Below, piece by piece: positions 34,138 through 43,496 of a stretch of 64,000 nucleotides of DNA. This DNA is from Lutibacter sp. HS1-25 (GTDB taxonomy: Bacteria; Bacteroidota; Bacteroidia; Flavobacteriales; Flavobacteriaceae). The stretch's first letter is position 1. Each line of letters opens with the position of its first letter. The stretch covers positions 62,001-126,000 of the forward strand of contig NZ_RHLN01000003.1 of the NCBI RefSeq assembly GCF_004121075.1. Direction: 5' to 3'. Under the pieces are notes generated by a model, which was not told where the DNA came from, did not search any database, and was given only the letters and a program-made list of their open reading frames with translations. The translations under genes and the position numbers were made by a program.

Positions 34138-36588
34138 TTAATATAGTTTTTTAAATTTTGAAGGATTTACTTCACGCATCATATTGTAGATAGTTTCAAA
34201 AATATCTTCAGCATTTGGTTTTGAAAAATAATCTCCATCTGAACTATAAGCAGGCCTATGTGCTTTAGCTGTTAAAGTAATGGGCTTGCTATCTAAAAAT
34301 TCATAGGCATTTTGTTCTTCTAAAATAGCATTTAACAAATAAGCAGATGCACCTCCAGGAACGTCTTCATCAATAACAATTAATCTATTTGTTTTTTGAA
34401 CACTTTTAACAACATCGTGTTTTATATCAAAAGGCAATAAACTTTGCGCATCAATAATTTCAATATCAATATCAACCTGTAATAAATCATTTACTACATC
34501 TTGCACAATTTTTAGGGTTGAACCATATGAAACTACTGTAATATCTTTACCTTCTCTAATTGTTTCAACAACACCTATTGGCGTTTTAAATTCACCAAAA
34601 TTGTTTGGTAATTTTTCTTTAAGTCGGTAACCATTTAAGTTTTCTATAACCAAAGCGGGTTCGTCGCATTCTAGTAATGTATTATAAAATCCAGCTGCCT
34701 TTGTCATATTTCGAGGCACTAATATGTGAATTCCTCTTAATAAATGAATAATAGCACCCATTGGAGAACCAGAATGCCAAATACCTTCCAATCTATGTCC
34801 TCGAGTTCTAATAATTAAAGGTGCTTTTTGTTTACCTACAGTGCGGTAATGTAAAGAAGCTAAATCGTCGCTCAATATTTGGATAGCATATAGCACATAG
34901 TCTAAATACTGAATTTCGGCAATAGGGCGTAGGCCTCTTAAAGCCATACCTATTCCTTGTCCAATAATAGTCGCTTCACGAATACCTGTATCAGAAACTC
35001 GTAATTTTCCATATTTATCTTGTAGTCCAACCAAACCTTGATTTACATCTCCAATATTTCCAGCATCTTCTCCAAAAATAAAAACATCGTTGTATTTAGA
35101 AAACAGCGTATCAAAATTATCCTTTATAATAATTCGGGCATCAACTAGTTCTGGATTTTTTGGGTAAGTAGGTAAAATTTCTTTTGCATTTTGAATACTT
35201 TTAGAAGATTCGCTATGCAAATGAGAATTGTATTTTGGTGCTTCAGTTTTTATAAAATTAGTAATCCAATTTTGAAGTTGTGTTTTTTCTACAAATTGTT
35301 CATCTCTAACATAAACAATAGATTTTCTTGCTGTAGAAATTAAATCTTTTCTGCAAGGTTCACTTATTGTAGCCAGGTCGTTTTTTAATTTTGACAGAAA
35401 AACTTTGTTGTTACTTTTAGCTGCTAAATTATCAAGAAGCAACATTAACTTCGATTTTTCTTCCTTTATGGGAGTTAAATAAGCACTCCAAGCGTCTCTA
35501 CGAGCTTGACTTACTAGTTTTTTAGCATCCTTTTCAATTTTTATCAATTCTTCTTCAAGTTCAACAAATTTTAAAACATTGCCTGTTTGGTCTATTAATT
35601 CAAACTCAAAAATCCAGTCTCGCATTTTAGAAATACAATCAAATTGTTTTTCCCATATTAAGCGTTCTTTTGATTTGTAGCGTTCGTGTGAACCAGAAGT
35701 TGAATGACCTTGCGGTTGTGTTAAATCTTGTACGTGAATAAGAACAGGTACATGTTCTTCTCGTGCAATTTTAGCAGCTTTGGCATATACGTCCATTAAT
35801 TTGGCATAATCCCAGCCTTTTACAACAAAAATTTCAAAACCTTTATCTTTCTCATCTCTTTGAAATCCTTTAAGAATTTCAGAAATATTTTCTTTTGTTG
35901 TTTGAAATTTAGCAGGAACCGAAATTCCATAATCATCATCCCAAACACTTATTACCATAGGTACTTGTAAAACACCTGCAGCATTTATGGTTTCAAAAAA
36001 CAAACCTTCAGAAGTACTGGCGTTACCAATAGTTCCCCAAGAAATTTCATTTCCGTTGTTTGAAAATTTAGATTTTTCAAGTTCAGAAACTTCTCTAAAA
36101 AGTTTTGAAGCATAAGCAACTCCCAACATACGTGGCATTTGAGCTGCTGTTGGTGAAATATCTCCAGTTGAATTGTATTGTTCGGTTAAATTTTTAAACT
36201 CTCCGTTTTCATCCAAACTATGCGTAATAAAATGACCACCCATTTGTCTACCACCCGACATAGGTTCAGCTTTAATGTCTGGATGCGCATACAAACCTGC
36301 AAAAAACTGTTGTGGAGTTAATTCTCCAATTGCCATCATAAAAGTTTGGTCACGATAATAACCAGATCTAAAATCACCTTTTTTGAACGATTTTGCCATC
36401 GCCAATTGAGGTATTTCTTTGCCATCACCAAAAATTCCAAATTTTGCTTTTCCTGTTAAAACTTCTCGGCGCCCCAACATACTACATTCTCTGCTTATTA
36501 CAGCAATTTTGTAATCGTCTAAAACTTCTTTTTTAAACTGATTAAAAGAGAGTTGTTCTGGTGAAGTAGATGAGGGTTTTACTTGCAT
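34138..36588 (-). CDS. 2-oxoacid (probably branched-chain) dehydrogenase E1, fused alpha and beta
   Basis: An 816-residue ThDP-dependent E1 in which alpha (about 1-400) and beta (about 480-816) are one chain. The alpha half shows MLGRREVLTGKAKFGIFGDGKE, GGRQMGGHF and the ThDP region GTIGNASTSEGLFFETINAAG; the beta half shows FGEDAGNIGDVNQGL, DTGIREATIIGQGIGMALRGLRPIAEIQYLDY and RTRGHRLEGIWHSGSPMG, ending in a C-terminal transketolase domain. Such fusions are usual for branched-chain 2-oxoacid dehydrogenase E1 in Bacteroidota. The canonical GDG of the ThDP motif is GNA here. E2/E3 are elsewhere; substrate assignment is by family only. Confidence 0.85.
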   Translation of the reverse strand: MQVKPSSTSPEQLSFNQFKKEVLDDYKIAVISRECSMLGRREVLTGKAKFGIFGDGKEIPQLAMAKSFKKGDFRSGYYRDQTFMMAIGELTPQQFFAGLYAHPDIKAEPMSGGRQMGGHFITHSLDENGEFKNLTEQYNSTGDISPTAAQMPRMLGVAYASKLFREVSELEKSKFSNNGNEISWGTIGNASTSEGLFFETINAAGVLQVPMVISVWDDDYGISVPAKFQTTKENISEILKGFQRDEKDKGFEIFVVKGWDYAKLMDVYAKAAKIAREEHVPVLIHVQDLTQPQGHSTSGSHERYKSKERLIWEKQFDCISKMRDWIFEFELIDQTGNVLKFVELEEELIKIEKDAKKLVSQARRDAWSAYLTPIKEEKSKLMLLLDNLAAKSNNKVFLSKLKNDLATISEPCRKDLISTARKSIVYVRDEQFVEKTQLQNWITNFIKTEAPKYNSHLHSESSKSIQNAKEILPTYPKNPELVDARIIIKDNFDTLFSKYNDVFIFGEDAGNIGDVNQGLVGLQDKYGKLRVSDTGIREATIIGQGIGMALRGLRPIAEIQYLDYVLYAIQILSDDLASLHYRTVGKQKAPLIIRTRGHRLEGIWHSGSPMGAIIHLLRGIHILVPRNMTKAAGFYNTLLECDEPALVIENLNGYRLKEKLPNNFGEFKTPIGVVETIREGKDITVVSYGSTLKIVQDVVNDLLQVDIDIEIIDAQSLLPFDIKHDVVKSVQKTNRLIVIDEDVPGGASAYLLNAILEEQNAYEFLDSKPITLTAKAHRPAYSSDGDYFSKPNAEDIFETIYNMMREVNPSKFKKLY

Positions 36589-36755
36589 GGTTTTTTAATT
36601 TTTCATTTTTCAGCTGTGCGAAGTTAGTTATTTTTGATGATAATTAAAAATGAACTGGCTGAATTGGGAATTGTTGTGAATAAACAATCAAAACTCGAAA
36701 TTTTATAAATATTATTTAATTGATTGTCAATTGAATATTGCAAAATTTTAAAAAT

Positions 36756-39566
36756 TTAATAAAATCCTCTTCGTAAAAAATTTACGATTCTTTTTGGATT
36801 TAAAACCAATACAAACCTTATTCTAGAGGCGTAATCTGTTTGTGTAATTTCCCAACCTAAATTAGAGTAAACAGGAAAATACACTTCTAATATATCTTGC
36901 ACAAAATTAAGTCTAACACCGTTTTCATAAGCAAAATAGACGTTTTGATTTTTGTTTTTAGCCAAAGCAACATCGTTGTAAATTTCAGCCCAACGCCAAA
37001 CACCAATACTTGTGTTTATTGAAGTTAACCACTGATTTGCGTATTGTACGGGTAAATTAGACTTAAAACCACCTTCAGCAATAATAATTTGCTGACTTAA
37101 AAAACCTGTTGTTGCAGAGCGACCTAAATAATCGTATTGAAATAAATAATCCGTTGGCCTGTCCATAGCAAAACTAAAAAAATCGGTATTCGTGTCGTTT
37201 GTTAAAAAAGCACCTGCAAAAAACCTAAAATCAAATTGTGTGTTGGTGTTTGTTAAAATTCTATAATGTGCATCTAATGATACCTTACTAAATTTATCGG
37301 ACATTTGAAATCCGGTAGACAAACGAATATCATTAATTACATTTGGTTTTGAGAAGCCGTAATTAATACTAAAAACATTGTATTTTAAAGTTTCAGGATC
37401 TTGTGTTTCTGTAGGTGAAGGAGCTTTGTCAACAAAAGTATAACCTGCAGAAATAGCATTGCTACTAATGTCTCTATGGCTTTTTTTTCTAAATTCTAAA
37501 AATGCGAAAGGTGTAAATTTGCTGTAAGGTAAATCTGGAGCATAGTCGTAATGATTACCAGCAACACCTAACACAAATTTATTAACTTGTTTATTTTCAG
37601 GTAAAAACTCGTATTTTAAAGAGTAAGATCCTGAAAATGCGTTACTTTTTGTACTGTATGATGGTGTGACTTTAAAATTAATGCTTTTATTTAAAAAAGT
37701 TTGATTTGAAAAAGCCATTCCAAGTATAATTCCACTGTAATAGTTGTATCCAAAAACAGGAGTGTAAAATAATTGGTTGTAATATGGGTTTTCAATATCT
37801 TTAAAAAATTTTAATTGTAAAGGCCTTGTAAATAAAGTAGGATTTACATTTTTCCAGTTATTTCGCAAGTTGTATTCAGGTAAAAGCGATTGGTAATTTA
37901 AAGATAGCTTGTCAAATCCATCTTTAGGTATGGTAATTTTAGAAATTGAATCTATACCTGTAAGCCATTTTCTGTATTTGATTTCAGAATCTTTAATTCC
38001 AAATAATTCAATAGGAACCGTAAAGTCTCTCATATTTTTTACGGTAACTTCAATAGAGTCGTTTATAACATCAACTTTTTTAATTTTATAATCACTTTTT
38101 TTACTGGTCTCTATATAACCATTTTTAAACCAATCTATATTTTTAGTTGTGCTAATATTGTTAAAAATGGTATTGCTCTCTGTTTTTTTTATGGCATTGT
38201 TTTTAGAGAAATCTACAATTGCATTTTTAATAGTTTCTTCGCCTAAATAATTTTCTAAATATTTTAAGCCAATACCAGCTTTGTATTTATTGGCAATTTT
38301 TTGGTTGAAATTAGACAAGGAATCTGCAGGTGTTGTAAGTGATTGGTCTAAGTTTTTACGAGCAGCAAACTGATGGATAAAATAATATTTATCGTTAAAA
38401 TCTATTTTAGCCAAGTTAAAACTTCTAACACCCCAAATTTTTGAAACATTACCAATGGCTTTCATTTCAGGATAATATTCCTCAATATATTTCATCATTA
38501 AATATGTTTGTAAGCCATCAGCAAGCCAAACATCTTCTCTTTGATTGAACAAAAATTTTGTAGTGATGTATTTTCTTGCCAATACTTTGAACATTTTTAT
38601 ATCCCATTCAAAATTATCACTAAAGGGTGCTAAAAATTCGGGCAATTGATTGAATCCGTAAACTGGATCTTTTTCGTATTCTATTTTGTTAATTAACAAT
38701 TTGTTATGTGGGTATGCACCTAAGTAAGATTCAATAAAATGAAGTTCTCTATTTAATATGGTTGTTTTTACAACTAAATTTAATCTTGCTGAATTTAAGT
38801 TGGTAATAATTGAAACAGGTTTGGAATTGTACTGCGAAAAATCATCATATTGAGAGATACTCAATTCAACATCTAACCGGTTTTTTCCTATTAATTGATA
38901 AGTTTTTTGAAGTGAATTTTTAGTTTCAGAAACAATTAAATCACTGTTTAAAGTATAATCAGCCGGAACATTTACCGAGATGTTATAATCGGTAAAATCC
39001 ATGTATAAATCGTCCAAGTCTAGATTGTTATAAGTATCCCATTTTTTATTGAATATTGCAGGAACTAAATACCAATAGCGCAAGTTGTAAATATTAGAAC
39101 TTACACCGTATCTTGTAAATTTAGAATTGGGGATTTTTACAACATATGTAATTATAATTTTAGCAGAATCGTTGGGTTTTAAGGGCTCTTTTAATAGGAT
39201 GTTTAAAATATCAGGTTGTTGATTTGGAGACTTCCAATCAGCAACTTCATAATCTACAAGAATGGTATTTATGGTTGAATTTCCTCGGTTTTTTGATTTG
39301 GTGAAATGGAAAGATTTCGAGTTTTTTTCAACAAATCTTTGCGCCAATGGCGTTTTTTTATCTTTATACGCATTTGGCCAATTGCTTAAATAAATGTTAT
39401 TTAAAATGCTGTCCGATTTGTTAAAGTAATTAATTTCCTGATAAATATTTAATTCGTGAGTTTCTGTATTTAAGGTAGCATTTATCTTAATGTTGTTATT
39501 TTGACTAAAACTTAAGTTCAAAAAAACAACACCAAAAACAACCATTAAAAGGAGATTCTTATTCAA
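36756..39566 (-). CDS. M1-peptidase-like protein with lost zinc site and C-terminal barrel-like domain
   Basis: A 936-residue exported protein (signal peptide ends LSFSQ). Residues about 20-450 resemble an M1 aminopeptidase: an N-terminal beta domain with paired-acid-type contexts, then the gluzincin helix region. Where M1 enzymes have HExxH...WLxEG, this protein reads ARKYIT...VWLADGLQTY (about residues 330-355), so both His, the catalytic Glu and the Glu ligand are all changed. From about residue 590 on, alternating strands (FKVTPSYSTKSNAFSGSYSLKYEF, VFSINYGFS, DAHYRI) ending RGFY look like an outer-membrane barrel. It is therefore probably a non-catalytic surface or outer-membrane protein. 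It starts 13 nt after the LOG-family gene, likely in an operon with uvrA. Confidence 0.75.
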   Translation of the reverse strand: MNKNLLLMVVFGVVFLNLSFSQNNNIKINATLNTETHELNIYQEINYFNKSDSILNNIYLSNWPNAYKDKKTPLAQRFVEKNSKSFHFTKSKNRGNSTINTILVDYEVADWKSPNQQPDILNILLKEPLKPNDSAKIIITYVVKIPNSKFTRYGVSSNIYNLRYWYLVPAIFNKKWDTYNNLDLDDLYMDFTDYNISVNVPADYTLNSDLIVSETKNSLQKTYQLIGKNRLDVELSISQYDDFSQYNSKPVSIITNLNSARLNLVVKTTILNRELHFIESYLGAYPHNKLLINKIEYEKDPVYGFNQLPEFLAPFSDNFEWDIKMFKVLARKYITTKFLFNQREDVWLADGLQTYLMMKYIEEYYPEMKAIGNVSKIWGVRSFNLAKIDFNDKYYFIHQFAARKNLDQSLTTPADSLSNFNQKIANKYKAGIGLKYLENYLGEETIKNAIVDFSKNNAIKKTESNTIFNNISTTKNIDWFKNGYIETSKKSDYKIKKVDVINDSIEVTVKNMRDFTVPIELFGIKDSEIKYRKWLTGIDSISKITIPKDGFDKLSLNYQSLLPEYNLRNNWKNVNPTLFTRPLQLKFFKDIENPYYNQLFYTPVFGYNYYSGIILGMAFSNQTFLNKSINFKVTPSYSTKSNAFSGSYSLKYEFLPENKQVNKFVLGVAGNHYDYAPDLPYSKFTPFAFLEFRKKSHRDISSNAISAGYTFVDKAPSPTETQDPETLKYNVFSINYGFSKPNVINDIRLSTGFQMSDKFSKVSLDAHYRILTNTNTQFDFRFFAGAFLTNDTNTDFFSFAMDRPTDYLFQYDYLGRSATTGFLSQQIIIAEGGFKSNLPVQYANQWLTSINTSIGVWRWAEIYNDVALAKNKNQNVYFAYENGVRLNFVQDILEVYFPVYSNLGWEITQTDYASRIRFVLVLNPKRIVNFLRRGFY

Positions 39567-39579
39567 AAAAAGTATTTAT

Positions 39580-40290
39580 TTAGAAATTAGGACTTAAACT
39601 GTATTTTTGGTAGAAGGTGTTTATAACTTCTAAAACTTCTTCAGCGGTATCTACAATTGAAATTAAATCTAAATCTGCTGGGCTAATTTTACCTTCTTCA
39701 ACAAGTGTATTTTTAATCCAATCAAACAAACCAGACCAATATTTTTTACCTACCAAAATAATAGGAAATTTTCCAATTTTTTTAGTTTGAATTAGAGTGA
39801 TGGCTTCAAATAATTCGTCTAAAGTTCCAAACCCACCTGGCATTACAACAAAACCTTGTGAGTATTTTACAAACATTACTTTACGAACAAAAAAGTAATC
39901 AAAATCCAAACTTTTATCCGAGTCAATATATGGATTGTCGTGTTGTTCAAAAGGCAATTCAATATTTAAACCAACCGAAATTCCTTTACCACGTGCAGCT
40001 CCTTTGTTTCCTGCTTCCATAATTCCAGGTCCACCACCAGTTACAATTCCGTAACCGTGTTGGGTTAGTTCATAGGCAATGTTTTCAGCTAAAATATATG
40101 AGGCGTCTTCTGGTTTTGTGCGAGCAGAACCAAAAATACTAACACAAGGTCCAATTTTACCTAAGCGTTCAAAGCCTTCAACAAATTCGGCCATAATTTT
40201 AAAAATAGCCCAGGAGTCGTTGGTTTTAATTTCGTTCCAAGTTTTTTGCTTAAATTTTTCTCGTATTTTTCTATCTTCGTTGGGTGTCAT
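39580..40290 (-). CDS. LOG family / TIGR00730 Rossmann-fold protein
   Basis: A 236-residue protein with both family signatures, GGGPGIMEAGNKGA and PGGFGTLDELFE, the nucleotide-binding and catalytic residues of cytokinin riboside 5'-monophosphate phosphoribohydrolase-like (LOG) proteins, formerly called lysine decarboxylases. Many bacterial members hydrolyse AMP or related nucleotides to base and ribose phosphate; the true substrate here is unknown. It follows uvrA by 44 nt and precedes the M1-like gene by 13 nt. The N-terminal extension FKQKTWNEIKTNDSWAIFK is typical of the longer subgroup. Confidence 0.9.
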   Translation of the reverse strand: MTPNEDRKIREKFKQKTWNEIKTNDSWAIFKIMAEFVEGFERLGKIGPCVSIFGSARTKPEDASYILAENIAYELTQHGYGIVTGGGPGIMEAGNKGAARGKGISVGLNIELPFEQHDNPYIDSDKSLDFDYFFVRKVMFVKYSQGFVVMPGGFGTLDELFEAITLIQTKKIGKFPIILVGKKYWSGLFDWIKNTLVEEGKISPADLDLISIVDTAEEVLEVINTFYQKYSLSPNF

Positions 40291-40334
40291 TGTAAATTGT
40301 ATTTTTTTATTTAAAACTAAAAAATAGTTTTTGC

Positions 40335-43160
40335 CTAATGTAATTCTTTTTTTAAGAATTTAGCAGTGTAACTTTCTTTATGTTTACTTACTTCTTCAGG
40401 GGTACCGTAGCAAATTAATTGTCCGCCATTTTTACCACCTTCCATACCAATATCTATTATATAATCTGCCAGTTTTATAACATCCATATTGTGTTCAATA
40501 ACCAATATGGTATTTCCTTTGTTTGTTAGTTTGTTTAGCACTTCCATTAAAACCCTAATATCTTCAAAATGTAGACCAGTTGTGGGCTCGTCTAAAATAT
40601 AAAAAGTATTTCCAGTATCTCTTTTTGAAAGTTCAGAAGCTAATTTTATACGTTGTGCTTCACCTCCTGATAAGGTTGTTGATTGTTGACCTAAAGTAAG
40701 GTAATCCAAGCCAACATCGTGAATTGTTTTTAGTTTTCTGTGAATTTTAGGAATGTTTTCAAAAAAAGTAACAGCTTCCTCAATGGTCATATCTAGTATG
40801 TCGGCAATTGATTTTCCTTTGTATCTAATTTCTAAAGTTTCACGATTAAAACGTTTGCCTTGACAAGTTTCGCACTCAACATGTACATCGGGTAAAAAAT
40901 TCATTTCAATAACCCTAACGCCACCACCCTGACAAGTTTCGCATCTTCCTCCTTTAACATTGAATGAAAAACGACCAGATTTATACCCTCTAATAGCAGC
41001 TTCACTAGTTTTAGCATATAGATTTCTAATTTCGCCAAAAACTCCTGTGTAAGTTGCTGGATTTGAGCGAGGTGTGCGACCAATGGGCGATTGGTCAATA
41101 GCAATAACTTTGTCTATATGTTCTAAACCTTCAATGGTTTTAAAAGGCATTGGTTTTTTTACACCATTGTAAATATGCTGATTTAAAATTGGGTACAATG
41201 TTTCGTTAATTAAAGTAGATTTTCCGCTACCCGAAACACCAGTTACGCAAATTAATTGTCCTAAAGGAAATTCAACCGTTAAATTTTTTAGGTTATTGCC
41301 TGATGCGCCTTTGATAACAATTTTATGTCCGTTTCCTTTTCTTCTTTTTGAAGGAATTGCTATTTTTTGGGTACCGTTTAAATAATCTGCAGTTAAAGTG
41401 TTGTGTTTTTTTAGTTCAGCAAAAGTACCTTCACTTACAATTTCACCACCGTGAATTCCAGCGCCAGGACCAATATCTAAAACAAAATCGGCGTGTTCAA
41501 TCATGTCTTTATCATGTTCAACTACCAAAACAGAATTTCCAATATCTCTAAGATTGATCAATGATTTTATCAACTTTTCATTGTCGCGTTGGTGTAAACC
41601 AATACTAGGTTCGTCTAAAATATACAAGACACCAACAAGTTGAGAGCCAATTTGTGTTGCAAGCCTAATGCGTTGCGCTTCGCCACCTGACAAAGATTTT
41701 GAGCTTCGATCTAAGGCTAAATAATCCAAACCAACATCTAGTAAAAACTGAATGCGCGTTCTAATTTCTTTAATTATTTCTGAAGCAATTTGAAGTTGTT
41801 TGCTAGATAATTTTTCTTCAACAGTTGAAAACCAATTTGCCAATTCTGAAATATCTAAATGCGCTAACTCTGCAATATTTTTTTCGTTTACTTTAAAATA
41901 AAGTGCTTCTTTTTTTAATCGGGCACCATTGCAAGTTTCACATTCAATTTCATCCATAAAATCGTTAGCCCACCGTTTTAATGATGTTGAATCACTTGCA
42001 TTGTATTGATTTTCAATAAATTTAATAATACCTTCAAAATCAATTTCGTAATTGCGGGTAATGCCCATTGTTTTTGATGCAACTTCAAATTTTTCTTTAC
42101 CACCATTCAAAATAACTTCTAATGCTTCCGCAGGAATTTTTGAAATAGGATCGGTTAATTGAAATTTATAACGCTCTGCAATTAATTGTAATTGTTTAAA
42201 TATCCAAGTCGATTTTTGCTCGCCAATAGGCGTAATTCCACCACTTTTTATAGATATTTCTTTATTGGGAATTATTTTGTCAATATTTACTTTGTTGATT
42301 TTTCCCAATCCATTGCAAGTTTCGCAAGCACCTTTTGGTGAGTTAAATGAAAATGAATTTGGTTCGGGATTTGGGTAGGAAATACCTGTTTCTGGACACA
42401 TTAATTCTCGACTAAAATAGCGAGGAATATGTTGATTGTGCTCTAAAACCATCATTACATTTTCGCCCGAATATAAGGCGGTTGTAATGGTTTCTTCCAA
42501 TCTTTTTTCTGAAGATTTATTTACTTCAAGGCGGTCTATTACAATTTCAATATCATGCGTTTTATAACGATCTAAACGCATTCCTTTTTCAATTTCAACA
42601 ATTTCACCATCAACTCTAACTCTAACAAAACCTTGTTTGGCTATTTGTTCAAAAAGTTCGCGATAATGTCCTTTTCTTGATTTTACAACAGGCGCAAGAA
42701 CTACAATTTTTTTAGCTTCAAATTCGCTTAAAATCAATTCTTTAATTTGCTCGTCGCTATTACTTACCATTTTTTTATTGGTGTTATACGAATAAGCATC
42801 TGCAGCACGTGCAAAAAGCAATCGTAAAAAATCGTAAATCTCTGTAATTGTTCCTACAGTTGAACGTGGACTTTTGCTGGTTGTTTTTTGTTCAATAGCA
42901 ATAACGGGAGAAAGTCCATCAATTTTATCAACATCGGGTCTTTCTAAGCCTCCCAAAAACTGACGCGCATAGGCCGAAAAAGTTTCAATATAGCGCCGCT
43001 GTCCTTCAGCATAAATAGTGTCAAATGCCAAAGAAGATTTGCCACTGCCACTTAAGCCAGTGATAACCACTAATTTTTCTCGAGGTATACGAACATCAAT
43101 ATTTTTTAAATTGTGAACGCGTGCGCCAAGTACTTCAATATATTCCTGGTGTTTTGTCAT
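40335..43160 (-). CDS. uvrA: Excinuclease ABC subunit UvrA
   Basis: DNA-damage sensor ATPase of nucleotide excision repair. At 941 residues it is full length, with two ABC modules: Walker A GLSGSGKSSLAFDT with signature LSGGEAQRIRLATQIGSQL, and GVSGSGKSTLINETLYP with LSGGEAQRIKLASELS. Zinc fingers are shown by CPETGISYPNPEPNSFSFN...CETCNGLG and CETCQGGGVRVIE...CETCQGKRF. It leads a probable minus-strand operon with the LOG and M1-like genes. Confidence 0.98.
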   Translation of the reverse strand: MTKHQEYIEVLGARVHNLKNIDVRIPREKLVVITGLSGSGKSSLAFDTIYAEGQRRYIETFSAYARQFLGGLERPDVDKIDGLSPVIAIEQKTTSKSPRSTVGTITEIYDFLRLLFARAADAYSYNTNKKMVSNSDEQIKELILSEFEAKKIVVLAPVVKSRKGHYRELFEQIAKQGFVRVRVDGEIVEIEKGMRLDRYKTHDIEIVIDRLEVNKSSEKRLEETITTALYSGENVMMVLEHNQHIPRYFSRELMCPETGISYPNPEPNSFSFNSPKGACETCNGLGKINKVNIDKIIPNKEISIKSGGITPIGEQKSTWIFKQLQLIAERYKFQLTDPISKIPAEALEVILNGGKEKFEVASKTMGITRNYEIDFEGIIKFIENQYNASDSTSLKRWANDFMDEIECETCNGARLKKEALYFKVNEKNIAELAHLDISELANWFSTVEEKLSSKQLQIASEIIKEIRTRIQFLLDVGLDYLALDRSSKSLSGGEAQRIRLATQIGSQLVGVLYILDEPSIGLHQRDNEKLIKSLINLRDIGNSVLVVEHDKDMIEHADFVLDIGPGAGIHGGEIVSEGTFAELKKHNTLTADYLNGTQKIAIPSKRRKGNGHKIVIKGASGNNLKNLTVEFPLGQLICVTGVSGSGKSTLINETLYPILNQHIYNGVKKPMPFKTIEGLEHIDKVIAIDQSPIGRTPRSNPATYTGVFGEIRNLYAKTSEAAIRGYKSGRFSFNVKGGRCETCQGGGVRVIEMNFLPDVHVECETCQGKRFNRETLEIRYKGKSIADILDMTIEEAVTFFENIPKIHRKLKTIHDVGLDYLTLGQQSTTLSGGEAQRIKLASELSKRDTGNTFYILDEPTTGLHFEDIRVLMEVLNKLTNKGNTILVIEHNMDVIKLADYIIDIGMEGGKNGGQLICYGTPEEVSKHKESYTAKFLKKELH

Positions 43161-43179
43161 GCTGTTTTTTGGAAAGCAG

Positions 43180-43187
43180 CAAAGTTA
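43180..43187 (-). promoter_or_regulatory. -7 element of uvrA
   Basis: The minus strand reads TAACTTTG, a perfect TAnnTTTG, 20 nt before the uvrA ATG; the -33 box is not clear. No LexA-like operator was recognised. Confidence 0.5.
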
Positions 43188-43264
43188 AAAAATTGTGGCT
43201 ATAAATTGAATGTAGCTAATATCTTATTTTGAAAATTAGTATATTGCGTTCAAATTTTTAGCTT

Positions 43265-43492
43265 GTGAAGTGGATTGATTCTTTGCGTCATTTTTTTGAA
43301 AAACACGGATTTGCAGTTTCGTCAAGATTTGCAGATAGATTGGGTATTAGTGTTTCTAATGTGCGAATTTTCTTTATTTATTTATCATTTGTAACTTTAG
43401 GAGTTTCTTTTGGAATTTATTTAACCCTGGCTTTTTTATTGCGATTAAAAGATTTAATTTATACAAAAAGAAGCTCAGTTTTTGACTTATAG
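43265..43492 (+). CDS. PspC-domain small membrane protein
   Basis: A 75-residue protein of the flavobacterial PspC-domain type: an N-terminal FEKHGFAVSSRFADRLGISVSNVRIFFIYLSFVTLG containing the PspC-like helix-turn and one main membrane segment, ending KDLIYTKRSSVFDL. PspC proteins are linked to envelope stress in enterobacteria; the role here is unknown. The start codon is GTG 43265, since no ATG precedes the conserved region. It lies 4 nt before the channel gene and may be cotranscribed with it. Confidence 0.8.
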   Translation: MKWIDSLRHFFEKHGFAVSSRFADRLGISVSNVRIFFIYLSFVTLGVSFGIYLTLAFLLRLKDLIYTKRSSVFDL

Positions 43493-43496
43493 TTTT

